DNA of 64,000 bases, from NCBI RefSeq assembly GCF_001039355.2, contig NW_019775425.1:188135-252134 (forward strand), read 5' to 3'. Positions 63,956-64,000 of this stretch are shown here, piece after piece; within the stretch, counting starts at the first letter, position 1; each line of letters starts with the position of its first letter. The notes beneath the pieces were generated by a model that was not told the origin of the DNA, made no database searches, and worked only from the letters and a program-made list of their open reading frames with translations. Origin of the DNA: Lingula anatina (taxonomy: Eukaryota; Brachiopoda; Lingulata; Lingulida; Lingulidae). The translations under genes were made by a program, and so were the position numbers.

Positions 63956-64000
<45 letters not shown>
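62576..64000. other. RNF207 3' flank, no further gene seen
   Basis: AT-rich sequence with AATAAA at 63096-63101 and 63629-63634 (candidate RNF207 polyadenylation signals), poly-C tracts near 62930 and 63889-63906, and an AC microsatellite from about 63957 to the window end. No supported open frame. Confidence 0.5.
63957..64000. repeat. AC microsatellite running off the window
   Basis: At least 20 AC units to the last base. Confidence 0.95.

Overview
The window is AT-rich, intron-rich animal DNA. Small exons with GT-AG boundaries, polyadenylation signals, foldback MITEs, LINE debris, long GT/AC and ATC microsatellites and poly-G/C runs are all present. The gene content (MSH6, RNF207, angiopoietin-like fibrinogen-domain lectins) and repeat style suggest a marine invertebrate, most likely a lophotrochozoan such as a mollusc or relative. 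The sequence alone does not give the species.

Layout. 1-1.9 kb: a dead LINE and two MITEs. 1.9-26.3 kb, plus strand: a complete MSH6 mismatch-repair gene of 34 distinct exons, traced with consistent phase from start to stop (about 1376 residues). An approximately 4.05 kb block carrying exons 7-9 is present twice (4888-8933 and 8938-13047), joined at the only ambiguous base of the window (n at 8934). Nested in the MSH6 introns are three intact copies, one decayed tail and one cut-off promoter of a small intronless gene for an acidic 137-residue protein. 26.6-28.3 kb, plus: a two-exon gene for a secreted precursor with a furin-type site and an 8-cysteine C-terminal domain that I do not recognise. 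31.0-52.7 kb, minus: a 26-exon gene for a coiled-coil protein of about 1295 residues. Its largest intron holds two intact plus-strand genes and one wreck of angiopoietin-like fibrinogen-domain proteins. 54.3-62.6 kb, plus: RNF207 (RING/B-box), 15 coding exons, about 832 residues, divergent from the coiled-coil gene. 62.6-64 kb: 3' flank ending in an AC repeat.

The most unusual system is the small nested gene family. Each intact copy has a TATA box about 90 bp before the ATG, no intron, and, exactly 24 nt after the stop codon, a perfect replication-dependent-histone-type 3' stem-loop (GGCCCT-TTTC-AGGGCC) followed by a purine-rich element like the U7-binding histone downstream element. The protein is not a histone. 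This predicts a non-polyadenylated, possibly S-phase-restricted mRNA from genes nested inside MSH6. Two copies lie head to head in a large inverted repeat and share a palindromic AGGTCA-CC-TGACCT element.

Main caution: the 4 kb duplication containing MSH6 exons 7-9 may be an assembly artefact (two haplotypes joined) and not real. Without it the MSH6 length is normal. Exon borders were read by eye from splice consensus and phase; no database search was possible.
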